64,000 bases of DNA from Sinonovacula constricta (Eukaryota; Mollusca; Bivalvia; Cardiida; Solecurtidae), in the NCBI GenBank assembly GCA_007844125.1, contig CM017568.1, positions 3,568,547 to 3,632,546 on the forward strand. The letters run 5' to 3'. The notes under the pieces are model-generated. The model made no database searches, was not told where the DNA came from, and was given only the letters and a program-made list of their open reading frames with translations. A program made the position numbers and the translations under genes. Within the stretch, counting starts at the first letter, position 1, and every line of letters begins with the position of its first letter. Below are positions 33,601-38,740 of this stretch, piece by piece.

Positions 33601-35270
33601 ACCATTATCCATTGCCTACATACAAACTTAAATAAAAAAATTAATTATAATTTTATGAAAAAATCTAGAAATGTTGAAAGCTTAAGAAAGATATATTTTT
33701 TATATTAAACTCTAGAAATAGCCATTGGAGAGAAGTTAAAACACAGCCAATTTCTTTTTCTTCCCACATTCCATACTTTTCCCTCTTTCTCTTTTTTTGC
33801 ATGGATTTTTTAAGACCAATTTGGTGTCTGAAATTCAGTTAAAACAAATAAAAAATGAAATACATTTTAGGTAAAAGTATCGGAACATTTAACTCATAAT
33901 AATGACATACAATATTGCATATAATAATGTCTAATTTTTCCCGTTATGCCCATTGAACAGTTTAATTTTTACTTCCCAAAGAGACCCACTATCTTCTTCC
34001 CAAAGGGATTTTGAAATATAACTAGTCAGCAGTCAATATGACCATTACCCCCTCTTTATCTGTATAAACAATTTCTTTCCTCACTACAAATGCGTATGTT
34101 GCTTTTGCTAACATGCACACTAATCGCGGTTTTGTTTTTGATATACAGTGCGGCAACCAATTATGATCATTATAGCAACATCCAGCTGTTTTTGGTGGAG
34201 GAAGGTCCCAGACAAGTGTCTGGGTAGAACCGCCGGTGCTCTGCAGGAAGTTTACAAATAATATATCCTAAATAGCTACTCTTCCTAACATCTTTCTCTT
34301 TGTACACAGAAAGATTACCTGGCTAGTGCAGACACACATACTGTCAGCTCAGAGTTATCAAAGAGAATTGAAGAATGGGAGGAGAATATTCTACCTCGTC
34401 TGGAAGAGGAGGAACAACGGGCTCCGTTTGACATCAACGTGTATGGCAAGAATATCCTAGACCATCTACAGGCTAATCCAGAAAGCACCAACTTCACAGA
34501 ACTTGTACTTGGTAAACCTGTGTATGAAATCTGTCGGATATTCTTAGCCTCTTTGATGCTGGTGAGTATGCATTTTGCTTCATTGTGCAAATTTTTATAT
34601 AGGCTTATGGGTTTAATCTTTTTTTTCCTTCAAGAAGTACTTAGTGTATCATTTCTATTTCTTCAAAATGGCATTTGCATTGTAATTTACTTTAGAAAAC
34701 TGAATACAGTGCGTACCAATGGCATTTATTTTTTAAAATAAATACCTGTCTTTACCTGAAGATATGAGCTTTGACACTTTGCTGAATATCATAGTCAGTT
34801 TCCTACAACAGCTTGCTTATAGGTTTTAGTTTTTACACTAATGGTCTGGTAAATTTTCATTCACCTTTATGTTATTTAATGTTGCTTGGCAAAAAGGACA
34901 ATTATTGCAAATTTAACTGGATTTCTCTTTTATTGCAAATGTCTTTTTTTATTTCTCTTAAGTGAAGCATATCAAAGTTCCTGGAGCTAAAAGTTAACTT
35001 GCGGCTTCTTCTGTCATTTCACTGTCTTCCCAAACTTAAATAAAATGGAACATCTTAAGCAACCAACTTGAAATAAAGCCTATTAATGTCTTATTTTTAA
35101 GTCATTTATATGTGATTTTGTAATTCTAGGCCAACACAAGAAATGTTGAGATTCACAGTAACGAGGAGCTAAAAATGGATTCATTCCAACTTCATCTGCT
35201 TACGACTCGTCGGCACTTTGAGGAACTCCAAGAATATCAAGCTCCCTCCACATCCCGCAGTCAGAAATGA
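5123..35270 (+). CDS. NCAPH2: Condensin-2 complex subunit H2 (kleisin), whole gene of 17 coding exons
   Basis: NCAPH2 is the kleisin of condensin II, the nuclear ring complex that compacts mitotic chromosomes. Its N terminus binds SMC2, its C terminus closes on SMC4, and the middle carries the HEAT subunits NCAPD3 and NCAPG2. Exons: 5123-5131, 14077-14178, 16554-16655, 17036-17091, 18169-18316, 19601-19659, 20934-21082, 22195-22326, 23233-23304, 27762-27843, 28625-28726, 29826-29947, 30453-30564, 32222-32302, 33527-33582, 34310-34561, 35130-35270. Family landmarks in order are KNWEVD (exon 2), LLQGSAFVYSKKVEYLY (exons 3-4), EFLSLDD (5), GEVLASR (7), DPWAMLDPFE (10), APFDINVYG and VYEICRIFLASL (16). 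All junctions are GT-AG and phases agree, except that exon 8 carries one base too many. The product would be about 591 residues; human has 605. Exon 1 is the least certain part. Confidence 0.93.
5148..5290 (+). repeat. Possible hAT-like element end
   Basis: CAGGGTTTTTTGGAAAAAAGG resembles ends in this window that begin CAGGGCTTTTT and contain fragments like TTGGGAA. A related end of opposite orientation lies near 10100-10182. Whether the two bound one 5 kb element cannot be decided, because the flanks do not match cleanly. Confidence 0.3.
6927..7271 (+). CDS. Small basic coiled-coil protein of a mobile element
   Basis: A 114-codon ORF, very rich in Lys, Arg and Glu. After a short N-terminal part come AERQRRFRAKQENCEKLKDK, a central KYRVKVKSIRQKNSQLDEL and a terminal KKKERERKAAYRKKQ, predicted to be helical and nucleic-acid binding. 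Short basic modules with an AERQRxFRxK start occur in many predicted proteins linked to invertebrate transposons, but I cannot name the family. It is the only ORF of note in the 3.7 kb element and is flanked by copies of that element's 17-bp motif. A second, in-frame start (MEKF) lies seven codons in. Whether it is a whole protein or the first exon of a longer one is unknown. Confidence 0.45.
   Translation: MFSRFTMEKFKVKFDFHKQPRHSKRILTESLNTIFKGDVTKPRDETNAERQRRFRAKQENCEKLKDKNIASCAKYRVKVKSIRQKNSQLDELMKKKERERKAAYRKKQMEEAYK
7846..8798 (+). repeat. Bivalve-type interspersed repeat, copy 1 (145-bp internal units)
   Basis: It begins AGCTCACCTGAGCACAACG and ends GGCCATCATGGCCCTCTTG. Between them are about four tandem 145-bp units (phrase CTTGGTCAGAATGTTTGTCT) and a diverged last unit. 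CTCACCTGA near the left end is the reverse of TCAGGTGAG near the right end of copy 2; here that site has mutated to TCTTGTGAG. Perfect AGGTCA direct repeats spaced by two bases lie in three units. It is nested in the 3.7 kb element. Confidence 0.85.
10100..10182 (-). repeat. Possible hAT-like element end
   Basis: Read on the minus strand this begins CAGGGCTTTTTCAGC and continues through CAGGGCTGATATTCGGCCCTG into AT-rich sequence. It resembles the ends of the 18333-18740 element and the motif at 5148. The extent is uncertain. Confidence 0.35.
10620..10799 (+). mobile_element. tRNA-derived SINE-like element, interrupted
   Basis: A tRNA-like block (AGCTCACTTGGTAGAGC ... TTTCAAATCCCAGTGGAGG) is followed by a second one with an A-box region GGTTAGCTCAGTAGAAAGAG. 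The second block stops at TCGTGGG (10793-10799), where a 674-base element is inserted, and resumes after 11480 with CCACATCGGGCGCTCAC. Confidence 0.6.
10800..11473. mobile_element. Non-autonomous DNA element inside a SINE
   Basis: It is flanked by TCGTGGG at 10793-10799 and 11474-11480, consistent with a 7-bp target duplication. The ends are inverted repeats (TTAGTA...ATTCGCCACAATAAC on the left, its near mirror on the right). Both subterminal regions carry several copies of a CGATTCGCCACA motif in opposite orientation. There is no transposase ORF. Confidence 0.65.
11474..11950 (+). repeat. Remainder of the interrupted SINE plus a second tRNA-like copy
   Basis: The stretch 11632-11715 reads GGTTAGCTCAGTAGGTAGAG, then GTGGGTTCTATCCCCAC, then CATCGGGCG: A- and B-box-like promoter elements of a tRNA-derived SINE. 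A further tRNA-like block lies at about 11862-11945. These follow the same order as in 10620-10799, so a compound unit appears to be present twice. Confidence 0.6.
12190..14034 (+). repeat. Bivalve-type interspersed repeat, copy 2 (about ten 145-bp units)
   Basis: It has the same ends and orientation as copy 1 at 7846, but with about ten tandem units rather than four. Most internal units are almost identical, which suggests recent array expansion. Ten AGGTCA-NN-AGGTCA direct repeats are visible, nine with CT and one with CG as spacer. It ends 42 bases before NCAPH2 exon 2. Confidence 0.88.
14077..14178 (+). CDS. NCAPH2: NCAPH2 exon 2, N-terminal kleisin domain
   Basis: It encodes residues 4-37 with the family signature RFHFLLKPIKDLEKNWEVD. 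The acceptor TTTTTTCTTCTTCCAG and the donor GTGAGT are strong, and both ends are phase 0. The exon starts only about 43 bases after a 1.8 kb interspersed repeat, so the repeat's insertion left little more than the polypyrimidine tract of the intron. Confidence 0.9.
15010..15854. mobile_element. Tc1/mariner-like non-autonomous element, 0.85 kb
   Basis: The left end reads TACCATACTTACTCACTTAT and the right end is its near reverse complement (ATAAGTGAGAAAGTACGGTA), bounded by TA on both sides. CTTATAAGACGA-type motifs recur near the left end. No transposase ORF is recognisable. It sits in NCAPH2 intron 2. Confidence 0.7.
16554..16655 (+). CDS. NCAPH2: NCAPH2 exon 3
   Basis: It encodes residues 38-71, ending LLQGSAFVYSKK, the best conserved stretch of the N-terminal domain. 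The donor is GTACAA. Two acceptors lie six bases apart (AG at 16546-16547 and 16552-16553) and both keep the frame. The downstream one gives the same spacing as the human protein. Confidence 0.9.
17036..17091 (+). CDS. NCAPH2: NCAPH2 exon 4
   Basis: It encodes VEYLYSELQRVRELLTNK, continuing the SMC-binding N-terminal helix. The acceptor is TTTCAG and the donor GTAAGT, ending after two bases of a codon. Confidence 0.9.
17690..18168 (+). repeat. Degenerate tandem array of a splice-acceptor-bearing 48/49-bp unit
   Basis: CCAGT or a variant recurs at 17690, 17731, 17780, 17832, 17881, 17930, 17978, 18027 and 18075, mostly 48-49 bases apart. Each is followed by a decayed form of CAGCCAAAGCAGAATTAAAG and a pyrimidine-rich tract. 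The last member, TTTTCCAG|TCGGCCAAAGCAG, is the real acceptor and start of NCAPH2 exon 5. A 107-codon ORF across the array follows from the period being near a multiple of three. Confidence 0.8.
18169..18316 (+). CDS. NCAPH2: NCAPH2 exon 5
   Basis: It encodes about residues 90-139, including EFLSLDDIPSSKK, matching EFLSLDDFPDS of the human protein. The acceptor TTTTCCAG is the last copy of a degenerate tandem array of similar acceptors. The donor, GAG|GTTTGA, is weak, and a MITE-like element begins 16 bases downstream. Confidence 0.88.
18333..18740. mobile_element. MITE-like element, 0.41 kb
   Basis: The left end CAAGACTTTTTTTC and the right end (reverse CAGGGCTTTTTTTCACT) are imperfect inverted repeats. 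CATTG lies just outside both ends. Inside, a unit of about 43 bases containing GCTAATCAGGCATCAGTTG is directly repeated at about 18506 and 18550. It resembles hAT ends at 10182. It begins 16 bases after the exon 5 donor. Confidence 0.5.
19601..19659 (+). CDS. NCAPH2: NCAPH2 exon 6
   Basis: It encodes FPTCLLPHDEANQTENPLL plus two bases of a serine codon, matching the ALVAPDE...NPLYS region of the family. The acceptor is chosen at ACAGACAG because exon 5 ends in phase 0. The donor GTAGTT follows AG. Confidence 0.8.
20826..20845. repeat. (TG)n microsatellite
   Basis: An uninterrupted TG dinucleotide run of about ten units in NCAPH2 intron 6. Confidence 0.95.
20934..21082 (+). CDS. NCAPH2: NCAPH2 exon 7
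   Basis: It begins with the last base of the split serine codon and encodes KTGEVLASRFDFTMNTGSL and onward, the conserved GEVLASR...MNT segment. The acceptor CTTCCTCTGTAG and the donor GTATGA are good. It ends one base into a codon. Confidence 0.92.
21484..21596. repeat. Long inverted repeat (hairpin) beside an AT microsatellite
   Basis: About 42 bases (21484-21525) are near-perfectly complementary to 21554-21596, with a loop of about 28 bases. The arm core is TTTAGTTTAGTATAATTCTGG. It is immediately followed by a pure (TA)n run. It may be a decayed palindromic element or a cruciform-prone site. Confidence 0.8.
21597..21641. repeat. (TA)n microsatellite
   Basis: A pure TA run of about 20 units next to the hairpin. 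Confidence 0.95.
22195..22326 (+). CDS. NCAPH2: NCAPH2 exon 8, with a one-base frame break
   Basis: From the acceptor CTGCTCTACAG the frame set by exon 7 encodes an acidic stretch ending HILEDVD, then meets TGA at 22275-22277. From 22276 the +1 frame encodes DDVEDAVPPMDVSDPGQ, resembling EEQPMEVS of human NCAPH2, and reaches the donor in the phase exon 9 needs. The exon is therefore one base too long. Alternatively, an acceptor after 22234 (GCAGGCAG, purine-rich upstream) gives an open exon with a less family-like start. Confidence 0.75.
22950..23030 (+). repeat. tRNA-like SINE fragment
   Basis: TACTTAGTGGTTACAGAATT followed by AGGTTCAAATCCCCG resembles the A and B boxes of a tRNA-derived SINE. 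Little else of the element is visible. Confidence 0.45.
23233..23304 (+). CDS. NCAPH2: NCAPH2 exon 9
   Basis: It encodes TSPVEEVRDALRRTERERR and PVTRE, matching the RRYMLRERE region of the human protein. It is phase 0 at both ends; the acceptor is TTTTTTCTTAG and the donor GAG|GTACAG. A GC donor (GTGCAG|GCAAGT) twelve bases later would add VQVQ in frame. Confidence 0.82.
24091..24156 (-). CDS. Candidate last exon of a nested antisense gene
   Basis: Read on the minus strand, CTTTTTCTTTTAG is a strong acceptor followed by an open phase-0 stretch, TKQTGDEVLEIARWNVMLKF and K, then TAA that overlaps AAATAAAT, a possible poly(A) signal. The phase fits the candidate exon at 26480-26539. The composition looks protein-like, but I do not recognise the family. 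It lies in NCAPH2 intron 9. Confidence 0.3.
   Translation of the reverse strand, partial: TKQTGDEVLEIARWNVMLKFK
24945..25130 (-). mobile_element. tRNA-derived SINE, family A, A box deleted
   Basis: On the minus strand it carries the B-box region GGGTTCGAGTCCCGT, the body GGTTCTACCCAG...GTCTGGGG and the tail AGCTGGACGTTGCTATAATG. The same body occurs at 37113-37334, 34148-34245 and 26036-26250. Compared with the 37 kb copy, the A-box part is missing. Confidence 0.7.
26036..26250 (+). mobile_element. tRNA-derived SINE, family A, diverged
   Basis: It has AGTGGTCGAGTTG (A box), GGGTTTGAGCTCT (B box), then CCGGTGGTTCTTCCCAG and AGCTGGACATTGC, the family A body and tail. The orientation is opposite to the copies at 25 and 37 kb. 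Confidence 0.6.
26480..26539 (-). CDS. Candidate first coding exon of a nested antisense gene
   Basis: On the minus strand an ATG opens 20 codons (starting MTGSGRNG, ending YLKPQR) and runs into the strong donor AGA|GTGAGT in phase 0. It lies about 315 bases downstream of an E2F-type site in the right orientation for a 5' UTR. Joined to 24091-24156 it would give a protein of only about 41 residues, so exons may be missing. No family recognised. Confidence 0.3.
26854..27190 (-). promoter_or_regulatory. Second E2F/CCAAT-type promoter, inside NCAPH2 intron 9
   Basis: TTCCCGCCAAAA at 26854-26865 is a full E2F consensus. CATTGG (about 27159) and GCCAAT (about 27180) are CCAAT boxes in opposite orientations. 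Open exon candidates lie on the minus strand on both sides of it. The layout suggests a cell-cycle promoter for a nested gene; this is inference from motifs only. Confidence 0.4.
27311..27463 (-). CDS. Candidate exon of unknown gene
   Basis: A minus-strand ORF of 51 codons (core TLEWSYGAEYIEVYQEWTMI) ends at the strong donor CAT|GTGAGT in phase 0. An acceptor-like CTCAGCCCTCAG directly precedes the ATG, so it could be internal. Its codon pattern looks coding and the other two frames are closed, but its phase does not join in frame to the exon at 26480-26539. I do not recognise the family. Confidence 0.3.
27762..27843 (+). CDS. NCAPH2: NCAPH2 exon 10
   Basis: It encodes ADPWAMLDPFEEVKVKKPP, the conserved DPW..LDPF motif of the central region. 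The acceptor is TTTGTTTCAG. The donor G|GTTTGC is weak. It ends one base into a codon. Confidence 0.92.
28625..28726 (+). CDS. NCAPH2: NCAPH2 exon 11
   Basis: It starts with two bases of a split codon and encodes ASVIKLCPGLEEQ through QLEHVCYFLDRA. It is fixed by splice phase on both sides and weakly resembles the KLQDF..W region. The donor is GTAAGT. Another frame is open but does not fit the flanking phases. Confidence 0.82.
29575..29720 (+). repeat. tRNA-like SINE fragment, other family
   Basis: GGGGCGCCATAGCAGACAGG and GTAGGTTTAAGCCCTG have the spacing of A and B boxes. The body differs from family A. It lies just upstream of NCAPH2 exon 12. Confidence 0.4.
29826..29947 (+). CDS. NCAPH2: NCAPH2 exon 12
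   Basis: It encodes YSNQSKYPRQKYKCPTYPEL, then DTLFWAEYKRRRALDEEAKK, matching the human FADMEVLYW segment. The acceptor is CTTATTTTCCAG and the donor GTAGGA. It ends in phase 0. Confidence 0.9.
30453..30564 (+). CDS. NCAPH2: NCAPH2 exon 13
   Basis: It encodes an acidic linker (LARMAIYGDAEEEDLERAIE and onward). Two acceptors, AG at 30451-30452 and 30466-30467, lie 15 bases apart; both are followed by in-frame sequence, so LSLSQ could be optional. It ends one base into a codon with donor GTGTGT. Confidence 0.85.
30618..30830 (+). mobile_element. tRNA-derived SINE related to family A
   Basis: GGGGTTGAAATCTTGG (B-box-like) is followed by GGTGCTGGTGGTACTATCTG and TAGCTGGATGTCACC, which match the family A body and tail with many changes. 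Confidence 0.45.
30872..31655. repeat. Minisatellite of 52- and 58-bp units, about 14 copies
   Basis: The core CAGGATAGCTGGGTGACCT recurs 14 times. Units differ by six bases: long ones contain GAGGCTTGAC, short ones GACC. Every unit holds AGGTCA and, eleven bases further, TGACCT; short units have two overlapping TGACCT. It lies in NCAPH2 intron 13. Confidence 0.93.
32222..32302 (+). CDS. NCAPH2: NCAPH2 exon 14
   Basis: It encodes ALDLEPLVDDNLFIATNNPD and EPNSLH. Acidic and weakly conserved, it is placed by the acceptor CTGTTTTCAG, the donor GTAAAA and matching phases (one base carried in, one base out). Confidence 0.78.
32650..32830 (+). mobile_element. tRNA-derived SINE
   Basis: GGACTAGTGGTTTAGACATTG (A box) and CATGTTCAAATCCAACACC (B box) are followed by a body with GAGCAAGACAATTAACTGG and GGTTCTACCAAGG. 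It lies in NCAPH2 intron 14. Confidence 0.6.
33269..33310 (+). CDS. NCAPH2: Possible 42-base cassette exon of NCAPH2
   Basis: A good acceptor (TTTTTCAATTATTGTACTCTAG) is followed by 42 bases open in the required phase (DLLIELGLIDMLK) and a GTAAAG donor. Length and phase (one base in, one base out) mean that inclusion would not shift the frame. I know of no family counterpart, so it may be a false exon. Confidence 0.3.
33527..33582 (+). CDS. NCAPH2: NCAPH2 exon 15
   Basis: It encodes HLASSDEEDFEERCLNRV, matching the SYEELVRRNV region just before the C-terminal domain. The acceptor is TTCTTCTTTTCAG and the donor GTAAGG, ending in phase 0. Confidence 0.9.
34148..34245 (-). mobile_element. 3' fragment of SINE family A
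   Basis: Read on the minus strand it holds the family body (GGTTCTACCCAGACACTTG) and tail (AGCTGGATGTTGCTATAATG) without the tRNA-like head. It ends about 65 bases before NCAPH2 exon 16. Confidence 0.65.
34310..34561 (+). CDS. NCAPH2: NCAPH2 exon 16, C-terminal SMC4-binding region
   Basis: This is the longest exon, 84 codons in phase 0 at both ends. It encodes KDYLASADTHTVSSELSKRI, EEW, APFDINVYG, FTELVLGKPVYEICRIFLAS and LML, which align along their length with the human C-terminal domain. The donor is GTGAGT. Confidence 0.95.
35130..35270 (+). CDS. NCAPH2: NCAPH2 exon 17, last coding exon
   Basis: It encodes ANTRNVEIHSNEELKMDSFQ and on through LHLLTTRRHFEELQEYQAPS to TGA at 35268-35270. 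This matches the human C terminus (LRLLTHQRAHKRFQTYAAPS). Candidate poly(A) signals AATAAA follow at 35859 and 35939. Confidence 0.95.
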   Translation, partial: ANTRNVEIHSNEELKMDSFQLHLLTTRRHFEELQEYQAPSTSRSQK

Positions 35271-35849
35271 AACCAACCTTAGTGTGGTCATATCGTAGAC
35301 TTATATGTCTACTGGTGCAATTGTGAAAAGCTGAGTTATGTGCAGTAATTAGCAAAGCCCTAGATAAGAGGCATACAGCTTCTGCTAACTCCTTAATTCC
35401 TTTTCCTTAATTCCTTCTCCAAATCCTTTATACCTGGTACTCATTTGAATCATCTCGATTTGACAATTTTTACCATCAATATATGATTTAGTTAAAAATG
35501 AAGGTATTCATGGTTTTCAGTCAGATTTACTCGTCTTATCTGCAGCTCTGATAATAAGTAAGAGGCAGAACAAGGTTTAGAACCAATCTGTTGATTGGTT
35601 TTCCTTCTTTATGGGGTTTTACATAATATGCAATTATGAAAAGCAGTAATGTGCAGTCATGAGTTGCAGAAAAAATGTATTGACCCTGTCCATAAGGTTG
35701 GATTTACCCATTTGTGGTTCTATAACATACACATCTAGTGCACTTGTAAGCAGTTTAGTTATGTTGTAGTGAGAGGTACAGTGAGTAGAAAAAATATATC
35801 TGAAAATGAAAAAAAAAAGTGCTTCATGGTTAATTATTTGTATTTGGTG

Positions 35850-35950
35850 TTCTATGCTAATAAAGTTCTGTTCTGTTCTGCTAATCTGTTCTGTTCTGTT
35901 TGTTAACACGTACTCTTACATGCTTTTGTTCATCATTCAATAAACATTTC
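35850..35950 (+). terminator. Candidate NCAPH2 poly(A) signals and LINE-like tail
   Basis: AATAAA occurs at 35859-35864 and 35939-35944, 590-670 bases after the NCAPH2 stop. The first lies in AATAAAGTTCTGTTCTGTTC, very like the 3' end of the LINE at 48.8 kb (reverse complement AAATAAACTTTCTGTTCTG), so it may be an inserted LINE tail used or not used by the gene. Confidence 0.4.
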
Positions 35951-36199
35951 ACACCTTGTTGTTTGTTTCTTACAGCGATTGATTATGTCAAAGTCGATTG
36001 ATTTTGAATTAATTTGAATTTCATTTTAAGATTGGGACTAATTATCATAATTAATGTGTACGCTCGTCACGCAATCGAACGTTTGTATAACGTTTTTAAA
36101 GCAAATAATCTTCTTTTTGATGAATCGAGTGGCTACAATTTAGTAATGCTGTTTCTATTGGATGTATTTTTGAGAAAAAGAAAAATACTGGCTGGTTAA

Positions 36200-36335
36200 A
36201 AATGGTGGCCGAAAACTTAGGGTCACAGAAAAAAATTGCCGAATTTTAGTGGCCGAAAACTTAGGGTCATTTAAATAATTGGTTCAAAAGAAAAATTGAC
36301 GGTGGCCGAAGACTTAGGGTTTTTACGGTAGTATG
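36200..36335. repeat. Possible DNA-element end with a repeated motif
   Basis: GGCCGAAAACTTAGGGTC, GGCCGAAAACTTAGGGTCAT and GGCCGAAGACTTAGGGTTTT recur within 110 bases and end in TTTACGGTAG. This looks like a transposon end with subterminal repeats. I could not find the other end. Confidence 0.35.
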
Positions 36336-37112
36336 TATATAAGGGAAAGCTAAAGCTTATTCAAAAAAGGCATTATATCTTAAGACTTTGAAGGAGTAAT
36401 GTGGATTATGGAACTGAATCTTAGGTGATTTTTACAAACACAAAATTATAACACAATTATATATAAATTCTACTTAAATGGAACATATATGGTCTGACGT
36501 GATACATGCACATGATAAAAGAATAGACAGACAGGCAGTAAATATTAACAAATAAGTGTAAAATAAATTGTTCGAAAGTCTGGAGCCAAAATCTGACAGA
36601 ATAGCGGTTTTAAGTAAAACTGTTTTCTTTTCTTATTTACAGTTTCAAGATCTTTATTGTTGTTGGCATGAAAAGCTTAAAATTATATTACAAACTACAT
36701 GCTTTATGTTACAAATGGTGCACTCTTAAAAACGTAGAATGATTAGTGTAACTTACTTTAAGATACCTAGGTACAAGTTGCTAAACACCTTAGTCCGAGA
36801 TTATTTTATTTTAACCGCCCTGACTTACTTAAAACCGATTTAACTTATTAAAATGATATTGATCTGTTGCCAGTGTTTATACCCTCGAATGGGCAGCATA
36901 TAGATGTCGCACTGCTCCGTCGTCGATAGTCTGTACGTGTGTGAGTCTTTACGTTCGTCCGTCATTTGCGTTTCAGCCATAACATCCATAGTATTTACAC
37001 TGTTGCAATCAAAATTCACGGTTTACAGACATACTCTTGAAGGTGGTTCGCGCATAACAGTTCATGACGTCATAGTTAAAGTCATTGCCTGTTCGTGTTT
37101 TGTTTGTGAAAT

Positions 37113-37344
37113 ACATTGCAGCGACTATTTATGATCATTATAGCAACGTCCAGCTTTTTGGTGAAGGAAGACCCCAGACATGTCTGGGTAGAACCACCGG
37201 TGCACCGCAAGTCAGCTGGAAGACCTCCCATTAAGTCCTTCGCCCCGAACGGTACTCGAGCCCACACGGTGAGAGGCTAAGCAGTCATCAGAGGAGTCAC
37301 AAATCGGCGACTCTACCACTACGCCACTGTGCGCCCCCCCCCCC
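37113..37344 (-). mobile_element. tRNA-derived SINE, family A, most complete copy
   Basis: Read on the minus strand: GGCGCACAGTGGCGTAGTGG (A box), GGGCTCGAGTACCG (B box), GGCGAAGGACTTAATG, GGTTCTACCCAGACATGTC, then AGCTGGACGTTGCTATAATG. A run of C on the + strand (37334-37354) abuts its 5' end. This copy defines the family in the window. Confidence 0.75.
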
Positions 37345-37713
37345 CCCCCCCCCCATATTACCTTTTCAGGGGCATATGTCTATTTCAGGGAATTGTTTGT
37401 AACGTTTGCAAATATGTAAAGTGTTTATTAAAAATGTGGATTGGCCGAATGAATAGTGTGTGGTGTGCACGGGCGCCAGCAATTTTGTTTTCCATCACAT
37501 GTACTTTTATATGAACGTACCACAAACACACCGCTTACTCGAGCGACTTCGTGTCATTGTGAGCATGCTATTTAAGATCAAAACCCCAATCTATCAACAC
37601 GCAAAAACAAACAGGTAGTGAAGTTAAAAGCGATACACGTATCTGTTAGTTTGATCTACAAGTTAACCGTGAAGTATATATTTCTGTAATCAACCATGAA
37701 TCTACCCATACAT

Positions 37714-38341
37714 TTACCCGACACAAGTAAGCAAGTTCAGTCTGCCTTTTAATTTTTCTACTATGTATATCTTCATTTTATACCAAAAAAGCAGCATAGA
37801 ATATACTTTTAGGTCTTTATCTTTCAAATTTCTAGTGTAAATGTCGTCCATAATAAAGAAATTGACTGTACATAATATTGTCGTGAATGCCCGGATATAA
37901 AGGTACAAAAACTCTACAAAACCAATTTCATTGAGTGAACTGGGCCATAAATTCACATACATACAGACACGTGTGCACCCTTCTGGTTAATAATTCCGCT
38001 TTCTTGAAGTCCATCATGTAAACTTTCGTCAGAATTTGGCAATCGATGTGCGTATTTGGCCAGAGTCCAATAAGGTCGTATATACTAATGTCTATTTATA
38101 TTGTTCCGCTTGTCTGGTCACCCACGGCAGAAATGTTTGAAATAGTTATTGTAACCGTCCCTACGCCCACTGTCACCACAAAGACATGATAGAAGGTACA
38201 ACAGAGTTCAATGTTCGTCATATGCCGAGCGTTGAAAGGCGATGGTAAATAGAACCATTCGACTATCACAACAGAGTACAACTTGTCTGTGTATGTCGCG
38301 CTGAGAGCCCAGATATGCGCATTTACGAAATTACGACGCAA
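37714..38341 (-). pseudogene. Coding-like but broken minus-strand segments, unknown protein
   Basis: Two open stretches (81 codons from 38341, 82 codons from 37962) have protein-like composition with hydrophobic helices (ELCCTFYHVFVVTVGVG; GFVEFLYLYIRAFTTILCTV). Between them the reading is broken by stops in one frame. They could be exons of a membrane protein or a decayed gene. I do not recognise them, and no splice sites clearly join them. Confidence 0.25.
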
Positions 38342-38589
38342 TGTTGGAACAAGACTTTATAATTGTTCCGCCATCTTTTTTAATACTGGAAATCGCCGAT
38401 TTTGCTGAAATAAGCGATGCACGTACAAGTCTTTTAGTATCAAAATGATGTCAAAATGTCACTTCATTTTGATTCGCTGATTAAACTAAAAAAACTTGCA
38501 AAATGTGTTTACGTTATCACAGTGCAACGAATCTCTCAATCGAATTGCATTAGAGTTATTCATTATCAAGTCTGCCGGTATTAACCTGT

Positions 38590-38740
38590 TTTGAGTAGTG
38601 TAAGAGGGGTAAGAGTCGCCGATATTTTAATTCCACAGTTCCTCATCGCTGGGTTCGAGTCCCGGTCTGGGCGAGAACTTGTATGTGAAGAGAGCCTGAG
38701 GAGCTAATAAATCACAACTCGGATAACAACACCATTAACG
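38590..38740 (+). repeat. tRNA-like SINE fragment
   Basis: GCTGGGTTCGAGTCCCGG is a near-perfect B box, preceded by GGGTAAGAGTCGCC. There is no complete tRNA cloverleaf. Confidence 0.4.
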
